DNA of 64,000 nt from Pseudomonas alloputida. GTDB lineage: Bacteria; Pseudomonadota; Gammaproteobacteria; Pseudomonadales; Pseudomonadaceae. Every line of letters begins with the position of its first letter. Positions within the stretch are counted from its first letter, which is position 1. The stretch is taken from positions 4,995,501 through 5,059,500 of the forward strand of contig NZ_CP128540.1 of the NCBI RefSeq assembly GCF_021283545.2. Direction: 5' to 3'. A program made the position numbers and the translations under genes. The notes beneath the pieces are model-generated. The model was given only the letters and a program-made list of their open reading frames with translations. It made no database searches and had not been told where the DNA came from. Of the stretch, positions 45,701 through 55,668 are shown piece by piece.

Positions 45701-46949
45701 TGCGATCCAGGCTCAGGTGGTTGAGGAAGTTGGAGAAGCACATCCAGGCCGACAGCGCACTCAGGTCGCGGAACTGTTCAGGCAGGTACTTGGGCGGCTC
45801 GACCAACCCTTCCTCAACCAGTTGGCGCAGGGTGCGCATGTCTTCCAGGGTGGTCTTGCCACAGAACAGCAACGGGATCTGTTCCAGTTTGCCCTTCTTC
45901 ACGGCCAACTGAATGTAGTTGTAAACCATGATGAAGCCCTTGAGGTAGGACAAGTCCTTGGTGAATGGCAGGCCGTTGGGCACCGAGCCGCGGAACACCC
46001 GGCTGGCGTTGCTGTAGCTCTGCGCCATCTCAAAGCCCTGCTCGCGGAAGAAACCGTAGACCTGCATGAAGTCTGCACCCTCCTCGACCATGTGGATGGC
46101 ACGGGTGCGGTTGGTGAGCTTGCGCAGGCGGCTGGGGTAGGAGGCAAAGGCGATCACCTCCATGAGAATCGCCAGGCCCTCCTGGGTTACCGTCGACGAG
46201 GGCGGGCCCTTGGCCAGGAAGGTACAGATCGGCTGGTTCAGGCCATTGAGCGTGGTACCGACGTGCACCAACCCTTCGTGCACCTCCAGGGCGCGCACAT
46301 CGCGGGCGTTGAACATGGCATCGGCACGCACCTTGATGTAGTCGGCACCGGCTGCGGCGTCGGCGACGATACCGTCGGACTCGAACACGCGAATGGTACC
46401 TTCGGCCTCGCCGAACACGTTGTTCAGCCGGTGCTGGAGGATCTCCACCGCCTCCTTGGCGGTGAGATTCTTTGGCTCATCCTTGAGGTCACCACGGCCA
46501 TCGATGTTGTTCAGGTAGTCCGACAGCATCAGGCCAAGGTCGGCCAGGGTCGGGTCACCGGCGTGGAAGGCATCCGAGGCGGCGCCGTACAGCTCCTGGG
46601 AGATCAGGCCGAAGTCCTCGGTACCGCGCGCTTCGAGCATGCGAACCACCATGCGGTATTCGCGGCACATGCGCTTCATGATCTGCCCGACCGGGTTGAA
46701 CTGGCCCAACTGGCGAATGATGTCGCGCTCGATGCCCTGGAACTCGGCCTTGACCGCGCTGGAGTCGAACGACAGCGGGCGCGACTGGTAGTAGGCGCGA
46801 TCAACCGCCGGCGGCTCCTTGCCCTTGGCCTTGAGAAAGCCCTGGCGGATGTTGTCGTCCCACTTCACCGCGTCAAGGACCCGGATCGGCGTCTGTGCCG
46901 CGACGATGCGGTCGGACAGGGCGCGGATGGTTTGCTGGTATTCGTCCAC
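45672..46949 (-). CDS. DUF1704 / QEGLA-motif putative metallopeptidase (MATCAP-like)
   Basis: 425 aa. A GTG start at 46949 was chosen because a strong AAAGGAG lies six bases upstream; the ATG at 47000 would put a REP-adjacent, non-protein-like leader in frame. Active-site candidates: HEGLVH (224-229, an HExxxH motif) and TQEGLA (255-260, the Glu being a probable third zinc ligand). The family is annotated 'flavohemoglobin expression-modulating QEGLA motif protein'; eukaryotic members (MATCAP) are tyrosine carboxypeptidases of tubulin. The bacterial substrate is unknown. No signal peptide. First gene of a three-gene overlapping group. Confidence 0.88.
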   Translation of the reverse strand: MDEYQQTIRALSDRIVAAQTPIRVLDAVKWDDNIRQGFLKAKGKEPPAVDRAYYQSRPLSFDSSAVKAEFQGIERDIIRQLGQFNPVGQIMKRMCREYRMVVRMLEARGTEDFGLISQELYGAASDAFHAGDPTLADLGLMLSDYLNNIDGRGDLKDEPKNLTAKEAVEILQHRLNNVFGEAEGTIRVFESDGIVADAAAGADYIKVRADAMFNARDVRALEVHEGLVHVGTTLNGLNQPICTFLAKGPPSSTVTQEGLAILMEVIAFASYPSRLRKLTNRTRAIHMVEEGADFMQVYGFFREQGFEMAQSYSNASRVFRGSVPNGLPFTKDLSYLKGFIMVYNYIQLAVKKGKLEQIPLLFCGKTTLEDMRTLRQLVEEGLVEPPKYLPEQFRDLSALSAWMCFSNFLNHLSLDRIEADYANIL

Positions 46950-46981
46950 CGGGAACTCCTTTCTAGTACACGAAACCTGTA

Positions 46982-47015
46982 CCGGCCTCTTCGCGGGCAA
47001 GCCCGCGAAGACGCC
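46982..47015. repeat. single REP element upstream of the DUF1704 gene
   Basis: CCGGCCTCTTCGCGGGCAAG followed by CCCGCGAAGACGCC: an isolated REP stem-loop (TTCGCGGG/CCCGCGAA) between the 47023 lipoprotein gene and the DUF1704 gene on the same strand. Confidence 0.9.
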
Positions 47016-47022
47016 AACACGG

Positions 47023-47571
47023 TCATTTGCCCGAGCGCTGGAACCGCGCCACTTCGACGAACAGGTCGGAGTTGGCCGGGTCGTCCAGGTAGGCCAGCAC
47101 CCGCGCCGCCGGGCTGTCGATCAGCACGCCGTCGCCGTTGCCCTCCGGCACTTCGGTACTACGACCGCTCAGTTCCTTCTTGTCCACCGCCTGCTGTACC
47201 TGCTCGACATCCAGGTTGTAGACCACCAGTTCCTTGCCATCGACGATATCGAAGCCGCCAATCAGGAAATTGCCACCCAGGCGCTTGGGCACGCCGGCCG
47301 ACAGGTACCAGCGGTTGCCGTGGCGTGACACGGTGAACACGTATTCTTCAGGGGCCTTGCCCTTGGCCGTGGCCACCGCCTTGTAGGCGTCGCCACCGCT
47401 ACGGCTGATCACCAGTTTCAACGGTTCCTCCCAGGCGTCCTTGCTGCTCCACTTGCCGAGCAAGGCCTTGGGCGCTGCCTGGTTGCTGGGCAAAGGCTCA
47501 TGGAAGGTCACCAGACAACCGCCCAGCAGCAGGAATGACAAAGTCAACAACACCACACGCCAGGCTCTCAT
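47023..47571 (-). CDS. hypothetical lipoprotein
   Basis: 182 aa. Lipobox FLLLGGC (Cys19). The mature part is a beta-rich domain (LLGKWSSKDAWEEPLKLVIS, EYVFTVSRHGNRWYLS) ending in a short helical tail. Conserved in Pseudomonas between the TetR gene and the hydrolase group, to my memory; function unknown. Confidence 0.82.
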   Translation of the reverse strand: MRAWRVVLLTLSFLLLGGCLVTFHEPLPSNQAAPKALLGKWSSKDAWEEPLKLVISRSGGDAYKAVATAKGKAPEEYVFTVSRHGNRWYLSAGVPKRLGGNFLIGGFDIVDGKELVVYNLDVEQVQQAVDKKELSGRSTEVPEGNGDGVLIDSPAARVLAYLDDPANSDLFVEVARFQRSGK

Positions 47572-47601
47572 CAGGTTCTCCTTGAAAAGGTCGTTCTCGG
47601 C

Positions 47602-48318
47602 TCAGGCCGATGCCAGCACCAGCTGCAGGTATCGGGTAAGCATAGCGAGCATCTGCCCATCGGCTTGCGCATTCGCTTGCTTGAGCAGGCCTTGATATTC
47701 CAACTGCTCGATAATCGCCGTCAACATCTGTGCATCCTGCTCCGGCTGCCGCGAACCCACGACCTGCAGCAATTGCCGGGTGCCGTGCAGCAGGATCTGC
47801 TCATGAGCGCACACCAGCTCAGCCAGTCGCGGGCACAGCAATGCTTCCTGGCGGAAAGCCTGCTCGGCCATCAGGAAGTCACGGCGGTTCAGCAGTTGCC
47901 GCTGAACGTAATCGGCAGTCATGCGCGCCACGTCGTCAGCCAGCCGCGCCCGTGCCTGCGGGCTGCCATCGCCCTGTGCCAGCAACTGGCGCAACACCAC
48001 CTCGGTATTGGCCCACAGCTTGGCCATGTAGGCCGCACTGCGCTCGACGTACTGGGCAAAGGTATCGGTGAGCAGGTCCTCGATGTCCTTGAAGTAGTAG
48101 GTGGTGGCCGACAATGGCACGCCGGCCTCGGCGGCCACTGCCCGGTGGCGCACACCGCGCACGCCATCGCGCACGACAATGCGCATGGCGGCATCGAGAA
48201 TCAACTGGCGACGCTGTTCGCTGCCTTGGCGGGCAGTCTTGCGGCCTTGGTATTGCACGCTTTCGGCGACGGCGGTGGCGATGCCGGCGGCGCCTTGGTC
48301 AGGCATGGCGGGTGTCAC
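47602..48318 (-). CDS. TetR-family transcriptional regulator
   Basis: 238 aa. An extended N-terminal ~28 residues precedes the helix-turn-helix (about 35-80: RRQLILDAAMRIVVRDGVRG, VAAEAGVPLSATTYYFKDIE), then a helical effector domain. It lies upstream of the lipoprotein gene and downstream of lysS with a REP pair between. Target genes and ligand unknown; the next genes (47023 and onward) are candidates. Confidence 0.9.
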   Translation of the reverse strand: MTPAMPDQGAAGIATAVAESVQYQGRKTARQGSEQRRQLILDAAMRIVVRDGVRGVRHRAVAAEAGVPLSATTYYFKDIEDLLTDTFAQYVERSAAYMAKLWANTEVVLRQLLAQGDGSPQARARLADDVARMTADYVQRQLLNRRDFLMAEQAFRQEALLCPRLAELVCAHEQILLHGTRQLLQVVGSRQPEQDAQMLTAIIEQLEYQGLLKQANAQADGQMLAMLTRYLQLVLASA

Positions 48319-48352
48319 GGGGGATACCTCATGGGGGTGTTTCGTCAGTGCT

Positions 48353-48420
48353 GGCCCCTTCGCGGGTAAACCCGCTCCTACAAGGCCTTTGTAGGAGCGG
48401 GTTTACCCGCGAAGAGGCCG
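48353..48420. repeat. near-perfect inverted REP pair between lysS and tetR
   Basis: CGCGGGTAAACCCGCTCCTA (48361-48380) and TAGGAGCGGGTTTACCCGCG (48392-48411) are exact reverse complements, extended by CAAAGGCC-type centre and GGCC(CC)TT/AAGAGGCC ends. A hairpin of over 25 bp can form. Confidence 0.93.
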
Positions 48421-48444
48421 GTACTGACAACATAAAGCTTCAGG

Positions 48445-48472
48445 CAAGAAAAAGCCGCCTCGAAAGGCGGCT
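48445..48472 (-). terminator. lysS terminator
   Basis: On the minus strand AGCCGCCT, TTCG, AGGCGGCT followed by TTTTTCTTG (plus-strand arms 48453-48460 and 48465-48472). A clear factor-independent terminator 13 bp after the lysS stop. Confidence 0.9.
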
Positions 48473-48484
48473 CGTTCAGCTCAC

Positions 48485-49987
48485 TCAGGCCTGCGGACGC
48501 ATGTGCGGGAACAGGATGACGTCGCGGATCGACGGCGAGTTGGTCAGCAGCATCACCAGGCGGTCGATGCCGATGCCTTCACCGGCGGTCGGCGGCATGC
48601 CGTACTCCAGCGCACGAACGAAGTCGGCGTCATAGTGCATGGCTTCATCGTCACCCGCGTCCTTCTCGGCCACCTGGGCCAGGAAGCGCTCGGCCTGATC
48701 TTCGGCATCGTTGAGCTCGGAGTAGGCGTTGGCGATTTCGCGGCCACCGATGAACAGCTCGAAACGGTCGGTAACGGCCGGGTTGTCGTCGTTGCGACGG
48801 GCCAACGGCGACACTTCGAACGGGTACTCGGTAATGAAGTGCGGCTGTTCCAGCTTGTGCTCGACCAGCTCTTCGAAAATCATCACCTGCAGCTTGCCCA
48901 GGCCTTCATGGCCCAGCACCTTGGCGCCGGCCTTCCTGGCAATCTCGCGGGCGCGGTCGACGTCCTGCAGGTCGGCGGCGGTCAGCTCCGGGTTGTACTT
49001 GAGGATCGAGTCGAACACCGACAGGCGCACGAACGGCTCGCCGAAGTGGAAGACCTTGTCGCCGTACGGTACGTCAGTGGAGCCCAGTACCAGTTGCGCC
49101 AGCTCGCGGAACAGTTCCTCGGTGAGGTCCATGTTGTCGCGGTAGTCGGCGTAGGCCTGGTAGAACTCGAGCATGGTGAATTCAGGGTTGTGACGAGTCG
49201 AAACGCCTTCGTTACGGAAGTTACGGTTGATCTCGAACACTTTCTCAAAACCACCAACCACCAGACGCTTGAGGTACAGCTCCGGCGCGATACGCAGGAA
49301 CATGGCCATGTCCAGGGCATTGTGGTGGGTTTCGAACGGCTTGGCAGCGGCGCCGCCCGGGATGGTCTGCAGCATCGGCGTCTCGACTTCGAGGAAGTCA
49401 CGCTCGATGAGGAACTTGCGGATGTGCGAGATCACCTGCGAACGCACACGGAAGGTGTGGCGGGTTTCTTCGTTGACCATCAGGTCGACGTAGCGCTGGC
49501 GGTAGCGCTGCTCGGTGTCGGTCAGGCCGTGGTGCTTGTCGGGCAGCGGGCGCAGCGACTTGGTCAGCAGGCGCACGTTGGTCATTTCGACGTACAGGTC
49601 GCCCTTGCCGGAACGGGCCAGGGTGCCTTCGGCGCTGATGATGTCGCCCAGGTCCCAGGTCTTGACCGCGGCCAGGGTTTCTTCCGGCAGGGTCTTGCGG
49701 TTGACGTAGACCTGAATACGGCCAGTCATGTCCTGGATAACCATGAACGAACCACGGTTGAGCATGATGCGGCCGGCGACCTTGACCGGGATCGCGGCTG
49801 CTTCCAGCTCTTCCTTGGTCTTGTCCGCGTATTGCTTCTGCAGGTCGTTGCAGTAGCTGTCGCGACGGAAGTCGTTGGGGAAGGCATTGCCCTTGGCACG
49901 CTCGGCGGCAAGTTTTTCCTTGCGCAGGGCGATCAGGGCGTTTTCTTCCTGTTGCAGGTCTTGCGATTCGGTCTTGAGGTCGCTCAT
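48485..49987 (-). CDS. lysS: lysyl-tRNA synthetase, class II
   Basis: 500 aa. N-terminal OB anticodon-binding fold (about 60-160) and class II catalytic core: motif 2 region [21 protein letters not shown] and motif 3 [10 protein letters not shown] at the C-terminus. Charges tRNA-Lys. Downstream of prfB on the same strand, the conserved prfB-lysS order. Confidence 0.98.
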   Translation of the reverse strand: MSDLKTESQDLQQEENALIALRKEKLAAERAKGNAFPNDFRRDSYCNDLQKQYADKTKEELEAAAIPVKVAGRIMLNRGSFMVIQDMTGRIQVYVNRKTLPEETLAAVKTWDLGDIISAEGTLARSGKGDLYVEMTNVRLLTKSLRPLPDKHHGLTDTEQRYRQRYVDLMVNEETRHTFRVRSQVISHIRKFLIERDFLEVETPMLQTIPGGAAAKPFETHHNALDMAMFLRIAPELYLKRLVVGGFEKVFEINRNFRNEGVSTRHNPEFTMLEFYQAYADYRDNMDLTEELFRELAQLVLGSTDVPYGDKVFHFGEPFVRLSVFDSILKYNPELTAADLQDVDRAREIARKAGAKVLGHEGLGKLQVMIFEELVEHKLEQPHFITEYPFEVSPLARRNDDNPAVTDRFELFIGGREIANAYSELNDAEDQAERFLAQVAEKDAGDDEAMHYDADFVRALEYGMPPTAGEGIGIDRLVMLLTNSPSIRDVILFPHMRPQA

Positions 49988-50080
49988 GTCGTCATTCTTT
50001 CCATCAGGTATTCGTTGCCCGTTCCGGGCAGGGCACGCGCTACCGGCGGCTGGCCAGGTAGCGCGGCATGGGGGTGCGAA

Positions 50081-51176
50081 TTACAGGCCCTGCTTGAGGC
50101 TCGCTTCCAGGTACTGGTCAAGGTCGCCGTCCAGGACTTTCTGGCAGTCGCTACGCTCGACGCCGGTACGCAAGTCCTTGATACGCGAGTCATCCAGTAC
50201 GTAAGAGCGGATCTGGTGGCCCCAGCCGATGTCCGACTTGCTGTCTTCCAGCGCCTGCGAGGCGGCATTGCGCTTCTGCATTTCCAGTTCGTACAACTTG
50301 GCCCGCAGCATTTTCATGGCGGTGTCCTTGTTGGCGTGCTGGGAACGTTCGTTCTGGCAAGCCACCACGGTATTGGTCGGTACGTGGGTGATACGGACCG
50401 CCGAGTCGGTGGTGTTCACGTGCTGACCACCGGCACCGGAGGAGCGGTAGGTGTCGATGCGCAGGTCGGACGGGTTGATCTCGATTTCGACCTTGTCGTC
50501 GATCTCGGGCGATACGAACACCGCCGAGAACGACGTGTGGCGACGGGCACCGGAGTCGAACGGGCTCTTGCGCACCAGGCGGTGCACGCCGATTTCGGTG
50601 CGCAGCCAGCCGAAGGCGTATTCACCCTTGATGTGCACGGTTGCACCTTTGATACCGGCCACTTCACCTTCGGAAAGCTCGATGATGGTGGCATCGAAAC
50701 CACGCTTGTCGGCCCAGCGCAGGTACATGCGCAGCAGGATGTTGGCCCAGTCCTGCGCTTCGGTACCACCGGAACCGGCCTGGATGTCCAGGTAGGCGTT
50801 GTTCATGTCCATCTCGCCGCTGAACATGCGACGGAACTCAAGCTGGGCCAGGTTTTCTTCCAGGCTTTCCAGCTCGGTCACGACGTCGCCGACAGCGCCT
50901 TCGTCATTCTCTTCGACGGCCATGTCGAGCAGGTCCTGGCAGTCACCCAGGCCGTTGGACAGCTTGTCCAGGGTCTCGACGACCTGGGCCAGCATGGCAC
51001 GCTCGCGGCCCAGTGCCTGGGCGTACTCAGGTTTGTTCCAGACGTTGGGGTCTTCCAGCTCGCGGTTGACTTCGATCAGGCGGTCATGCTTGTGATCGTA
51101 GTCAAAGATACCCCCGAATTGACTGGGAACGCTCGGTGAGGTCCTTGATGGTGTTCAGGATCGGTTGGATTTCCAT
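50081..51176 (-). CDS. prfB: peptide chain release factor 2, programmed +1 frameshift
   Basis: 364 aa after frameshifting; recognises UGA and UAA. Start ATG at 51176 ([13 protein letters not shown]). Codon 25 is an in-frame UGA (51104-51102) in the slippery context CTT-TGA-C, preceded by an internal Shine-Dalgarno-like GGGGGT. Ribosomes skip one base (51104) and resume at GAC (D25, 51103). Downstream: the SPF codon-recognition region ([16 protein letters not shown]) and the GGQ peptidyl-hydrolase loop ([15 protein letters not shown]). Low RF2 favours the shift, so the gene autoregulates. A -10 (TATACT, 51220-51215) lies upstream. Confidence 0.97.
51102..51115 (-). promoter_or_regulatory. RF2 autoregulatory frameshift site
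   Basis: Reading on the minus strand, GGGGGTATCTTTGAC: an SD-like purine run three bases before the CTT codon and the UGA-C weak stop, the canonical RF2 recoding signal. Confidence 0.95.
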
Positions 51177-51313
51177 GGGCGGGCTACTCGTGCGAATTCG
51201 GTGAAAAGCCCGCGAGTATAACCGAGTCCGCAGCATGGCGGCAGACCCGCCGGGCGGTCGTATGTCGATAGGGCAACCTGCGCTCCCACCCAGGCCGCGC
51301 CGTCTCCAGGAGC

Positions 51314-52321
51314 TCAGGCGATGCCGACTTGGTTACGCCCACCGTTCTTGGCCAGGTACAGACCTTTATCGGCCGCCGAAATCAGCTGCCGGCAATGGCT
51401 GCCGATAGCCGGAGTCTGGGTGGCCAGGCCAATGCTCACGGTCAAGAACGTATCAGCCGTCGGCGCAGTATGCGGGATGCCAAGGCCCAGCACGGTCTGG
51501 CGCAGTTTTTCGGCCACCAGCCGCGCCCCGCCTGGCGAGGTGTTGGGCAGCACCAGGGCAAACTCTTCGCCGCCATAGCGCGCCGGCAGGTCGGTCGGCC
51601 GCGAGCACGAGCTACGGATGGCTTCGGCCACCTGGCGCAAGGCCTCGTCACCGGCCAGATGGCCAAAGCTGTCGTTGTAGACTTTGAAGTAATCCACGTC
51701 GATCATCAGCAACGACAACTGCTGCTGTTCACGCATGGCCCGGCGCCACTCCAGCTCCAGGTACTCGTCAAAGTGGCGACGGTTGGACAGCCCGGTCAGG
51801 CCATCGGAGTTCATCAGCCGCTGCAGCATCAGGTTGGAATCAAGCAGCTGCTGCTGGCTGACGCGCAGGGCACGGTAGGCCTCGTCGCGCTGCAGCAGGG
51901 TCAGGTAGGAGCGCGAGTGATAACGGATGCGTGCCACCAGTTCGATGGTGTCAGGCAGCTTGACCAGGTAATCGTTGGCCCCGGCGGCAAATGCCGCACT
52001 CTTCACCAGCGGGTCTTCCTTGGTCGACAGGACGATGATCGGGATGTCCTGGGTCACCGGGTTGTTGCGGTACTCGCGCACCAGGGTCAAGCCGTCCAGC
52101 CCAGGCATGATCAGGTCTTGAAGAATGACCGTGGGCTTGATGCGCATGGCCTGGGCCACCGCCTGGTGCGGGTCGGCACAGAAGTGGAAGTCGATGTTGT
52201 CTTCATTGGCCAAGCCACGCCGCACCGCTTCGCCGATCATGGCCTGATCGTCGACCAGCAGCACCATCGCCGAGTTTTCGTTGGTGGTCGCGAAACCTTC
52301 GATCGGTAAATCATTCATCAT
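51314..52321 (-). CDS. wspR: response regulator diguanylate cyclase WspR
   Basis: 335 aa; output of the Wsp system. REC domain (about 18-135) with phospho-acceptor D69 in ILQDLIMPG and K101 in STKED; linker helix; GGDEF domain with active GGEEF (250-254) and an intact inhibitory I-site RxxD (R241-D244, RPTD). Phosphorylation by WspE drives clustering and c-di-GMP synthesis. Last gene of the operon, 48 bp after wspF. Confidence 0.96.
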   Translation of the reverse strand: MMNDLPIEGFATTNENSAMVLLVDDQAMIGEAVRRGLANEDNIDFHFCADPHQAVAQAMRIKPTVILQDLIMPGLDGLTLVREYRNNPVTQDIPIIVLSTKEDPLVKSAAFAAGANDYLVKLPDTIELVARIRYHSRSYLTLLQRDEAYRALRVSQQQLLDSNLMLQRLMNSDGLTGLSNRRHFDEYLELEWRRAMREQQQLSLLMIDVDYFKVYNDSFGHLAGDEALRQVAEAIRSSCSRPTDLPARYGGEEFALVLPNTSPGGARLVAEKLRQTVLGLGIPHTAPTADTFLTVSIGLATQTPAIGSHCRQLISAADKGLYLAKNGGRNQVGIA

Positions 52322-52369
52322 TGTTCACCCGATCACTACCGGCCTGGCGGCGTGATTCAATACATTTCG

Positions 52370-53383
52370 TCATTTTGCGAAAAATTCAGTCAAGCGCCCG
52401 GCAATGCGTTCCAGCGGGCGGATTTCCACGGCGGCATCAATAGCCGCAGCAGCCTTGGGCATGCCGTACACCGCGCTGCTGGCCTGGTCCTGGGCAATGG
52501 TCAGAAAGCCCTGCTGACGCATCAGCTTCAGGCCCTGGGCACCGTCGCGGCCCATGCCGGTGAGCAGCACGCCCACTGCATCACCATTCCAGTAACGTGC
52601 CACGCTCTCGAAGAACACATCGATCGAGGGCCGGTAGATTTCATTCACAGGTTCGGCAGTGTAGGCCAGTTGGCCATTCTGTAGCAGGCGAATGTGGTGG
52701 TTGGTACCGGCCAGGAGTACCTGCCCTGGCTGCGGCGGTTCGCCTTCACGGGCCAGGCGCACCGGCAGGCCTGCTGCGCTGCTGAGCCATTCGGCCATGC
52801 CTGCGGCAAACACCTGGTCCACATGCTGGACCAGCACGATGGCCGCCGGAAACGCTGCCGGCAAACCCTTGAGCAGCACTTCGAGTGCTGCCGGGCCACC
52901 CGCCGAAGACCCGATTGCCACCAACCCGCGGCGCTGGGAAGCCTCGCGCAGCGGTGCAGCCACCGACCTTGCGGCAGGTGCACGCTGCTGGCCGACCAGC
53001 CAGCCGATATTGAGGATCTTGCGCAGCAAGGGCGCCGCCGCTTCGCGGGCATCGCCAGCGCCCAACGCAGGGGTGTCGACCACATCGAGGGCGCCATGGC
53101 CCATGGCCTCGAATACCCGGTGGACGTTCTGTTTACGGTCGACCGTGACGATGACAATGGCGCACGGGGTTTCGGCCATGATCCGCCGGGTTGCCTCGAC
53201 ACCGTCCATCACCGGCATGATCAGGTCCATGAGGATCAGGTCCGGTAACTGCTCGGTGCAACGCTGCACCGCCTCGGCACCGTTGCTGGCCACCCACACG
53301 ACCTGGTGTGCGGGCTCCAGGGCGACCGCCCGGCGCAACGCTTCGACGGCCAGGGGCATGTCATTGACGATGGCGATCTTCAT
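52370..53383 (-). CDS. wspF: chemotaxis-type methylesterase WspF
   Basis: 337 aa CheB homologue that demethylates WspA and so turns the pathway down; loss of it in P. aeruginosa gives constitutive c-di-GMP and wrinkly colonies. REC domain with D53 (LMDLIMP) and esterase triad S160 (AIGSSAGG), H187 (VQHVDQ) and D280 (GMGRDGA). Start overlaps the wspE end by four bases. Complete, no disruption seen. Confidence 0.96.
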   Translation of the reverse strand: MKIAIVNDMPLAVEALRRAVALEPAHQVVWVASNGAEAVQRCTEQLPDLILMDLIMPVMDGVEATRRIMAETPCAIVIVTVDRKQNVHRVFEAMGHGALDVVDTPALGAGDAREAAAPLLRKILNIGWLVGQQRAPAARSVAAPLREASQRRGLVAIGSSAGGPAALEVLLKGLPAAFPAAIVLVQHVDQVFAAGMAEWLSSAAGLPVRLAREGEPPQPGQVLLAGTNHHIRLLQNGQLAYTAEPVNEIYRPSIDVFFESVARYWNGDAVGVLLTGMGRDGAQGLKLMRQQGFLTIAQDQASSAVYGMPKAAAAIDAAVEIRPLERIAGRLTEFFAK

Positions 53384-55668
53384 CCCTGAGCAACTCCGAT
53401 CAGTTCCACAACAGCATCCAGCAACGCATCGTCGTGGAAACTGGCCTTTGCCAAATAGTAGTCGGCGCCGGCGTCCAGGCCACGCCGTCGGTCTTCCTCA
53501 CGGTCTTTATAGGACACCACCATCACCGGCAATGACTGCAGGCGCTGGTCGCGACGCACCAGGGTAACCAGCTCGATACCGTCCATGCGCGGCATGTCGA
53601 TGTCGGTGATCAACAGGTCGAAGTCCTCACTGCGCAGGGCGTTCCAGCCGTCCATGCCATCCACCGCCACCGCCACGTCGTAGCCACGGTTGCCCAGCAG
53701 CTTGCGCTGCAGTTCGCGTACGGTCAGCGAGTCGTCGACCACCAGGATGCGTTTGCGGACTACGCCACGGGCTCCGCTGCTGCCGCGCTCGATGCGCTCC
53801 AGGCTGCCCGTGCTGAGCAGTTTTTCCAGCGAGCGTAGCAAGTCTTCGACATCGACGATCAGGACCACCGAGCCATCATCGAGCAAGGCGCCGGAGGAAA
53901 TGTCCTGCACCTTCCCCAGGCGTGGGTCGAGTGGCATCACGACCAGCACCCGCTCCCCCACCAGCCGCTCCACGGCCACGCCATACAACTGCTCGCGCTC
54001 ACGAATCACCACTACCCGCAGGCTGGCTTCATCGCTTTGCCCAGCCGGGCGATTGAGCAACTGGCTGGCCGCCACCAGGCCAATATGCCGGCCTTCGTGC
54101 CAGAAATGCTGGCGCCCTTCGATCTGCACGATCTGTTCGGCGGTCACTTCCAGCGTGCGTTCGATATGCGCCAGCGGGAAGGCGTAAGCCTCACCGCCCA
54201 CCTCGACCACCAGGCTGCGAACGACCGACAGGGTCAGCGGCACCTGAAGATGGAAGCGACAGCCCTGCCCTGCCACCTGGGTCAACTCGATCGAGCCGCG
54301 CAACTCGCGGATCAAGTGCTGCACCGCATCCAGCCCCACACCGCGCCCGGACACTTCGGTAACCTTGTCACGCAGGCTGAAACCGGGCAGGAACAGGAAC
54401 GTCAGCAGCTCCGCTTCACTCATCCGCGCCACCGTGTCAGCGGGCGACAGGGCACGCTCGACGATGCTGCTGCGCAGGCGTTCCAGGTCGATACCGGCGC
54501 CATCGTCGATCAGCTCCAGGCTGAGCATGCCCGCCTGGTGCGAAGCCCGCAGGCGGATCACCCCCTCGTCCGGCTTGCCCGCCAGCAGGCGCCGCTCGGG
54601 CAATTCGATGCCGTGGTCGACGGCATTGCGCAACAGGTGGGTCAGCGGTGCTTCGAGCTTTTCCAGCACATCGCGGTCGACCTGGGTCTTCTCCCCTTCC
54701 ACCACCAGCCGCACCGGCTTGCCCAGCGAACGGCCCAGGTCGCGGACCATGCGGCTTTGCCCGGTCAGCACGTCGGCAAACGGCCGCATCCGGCAGGCCA
54801 GGGCAGTGTCATACAACAACTGCGCACGCTGGCTGGCCTGCCAGCCGAACTCATCCAGGTCGGCCGCCTGCTGCTGCAGAATCCGCTGGGTCTCTGCCAG
54901 CAGGCGCTGGGTCTGTGCCAAGGCCTCGAGCACCTCGTTGCCCTGCCCCGTGTCTTCCAGCTGCATGCGCAAGCCGTCAAGCGCCTGCATACCCTGGCCG
55001 TGCATGCGCTTTAGGCGCTGCAGGGTAGCCAGATATGGCTTGAGCCGCTGGGTTTCCACCAGCGACTTGCTGGACAGGTCAAGCAGGCTATTGAGGCGGT
55101 CGGCGGTGACACGCAGTACCCGCTCGGCACCCTCGCCAGCGCGCTTGCCAGCCTTGCGCCGCAGGGCGGGTTCGGGCTCTGGTTCCGGTGGTTCGGCTGG
55201 CATTACCATGGGGGCAGGCGGCAGGGTTGCCAGCGGCGGCACGGATGCCGCCGGTGGCACGACAGGCATGGCAGAGGCGCCCGGGTCGAGCAGGCTGGCC
55301 ATTTGCGCAAGAAACACCGGCAAGGTCGCCTGCGCCCCGGCATCACCGGGTGTGGCAATACGCATCAGCAGGTCGGTACCTTGCAACAGCGCGTCAATAT
55401 GCTCGGCGGTCAGCCGCAGTCGGCCTTCCTGGGCCGCCACAAGGCAGTCTTCCATCACGTGGGCGACACTGACGCCAGCATCCACCCCGACAATGCGCGC
55501 AGCCCCCTTGAGCGAGTGGGCAGCGCGCATGCAGGCCTCGAGCTGGTCGGCCTGGGTAGGGTTGCGCTCCAGTGCCATCAGGCCGGCATTGAGCACTTGG
55601 GTCTGCGCCTCGGCCTCCAGGCTGAACAGTTCGAGCAACGATGCGTCGCGCATTTGCTCTGGGGTCAT
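53380..55668 (-). CDS. wspE: hybrid histidine kinase WspE (CheA-REC)
   Basis: 762 aa from the ATG at 55668 (MTPEQMRDASLLELF), which overlaps the wspD stop (ATGA). Hpt domain with phospho-His H51 (RAAHSLKGAAR); a Pro/Ala-rich linker (~120-160); dimerisation and catalytic domains (HLLRNAVDHGIELPERR N-box, DDGAGIDLERL); CheW-like domain; C-terminal REC domain with LITDIDMPRMDGIEL. Phosphorylates WspR and WspF. Confidence 0.96.
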   Translation of the reverse strand: MTPEQMRDASLLELFSLEAEAQTQVLNAGLMALERNPTQADQLEACMRAAHSLKGAARIVGVDAGVSVAHVMEDCLVAAQEGRLRLTAEHIDALLQGTDLLMRIATPGDAGAQATLPVFLAQMASLLDPGASAMPVVPPAASVPPLATLPPAPMVMPAEPPEPEPEPALRRKAGKRAGEGAERVLRVTADRLNSLLDLSSKSLVETQRLKPYLATLQRLKRMHGQGMQALDGLRMQLEDTGQGNEVLEALAQTQRLLAETQRILQQQAADLDEFGWQASQRAQLLYDTALACRMRPFADVLTGQSRMVRDLGRSLGKPVRLVVEGEKTQVDRDVLEKLEAPLTHLLRNAVDHGIELPERRLLAGKPDEGVIRLRASHQAGMLSLELIDDGAGIDLERLRSSIVERALSPADTVARMSEAELLTFLFLPGFSLRDKVTEVSGRGVGLDAVQHLIRELRGSIELTQVAGQGCRFHLQVPLTLSVVRSLVVEVGGEAYAFPLAHIERTLEVTAEQIVQIEGRQHFWHEGRHIGLVAASQLLNRPAGQSDEASLRVVVIREREQLYGVAVERLVGERVLVVMPLDPRLGKVQDISSGALLDDGSVVLIVDVEDLLRSLEKLLSTGSLERIERGSSGARGVVRKRILVVDDSLTVRELQRKLLGNRGYDVAVAVDGMDGWNALRSEDFDLLITDIDMPRMDGIELVTLVRRDQRLQSLPVMVVSYKDREEDRRRGLDAGADYYLAKASFHDDALLDAVVELIGVAQG

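Noticed and set aside
50081..50995. prfB read as a short gene starting at 50995
   Set aside because: The conserved N-terminus continues upstream in the same frame to 51101 and then through the +1 recoding site to the ATG at 51176.
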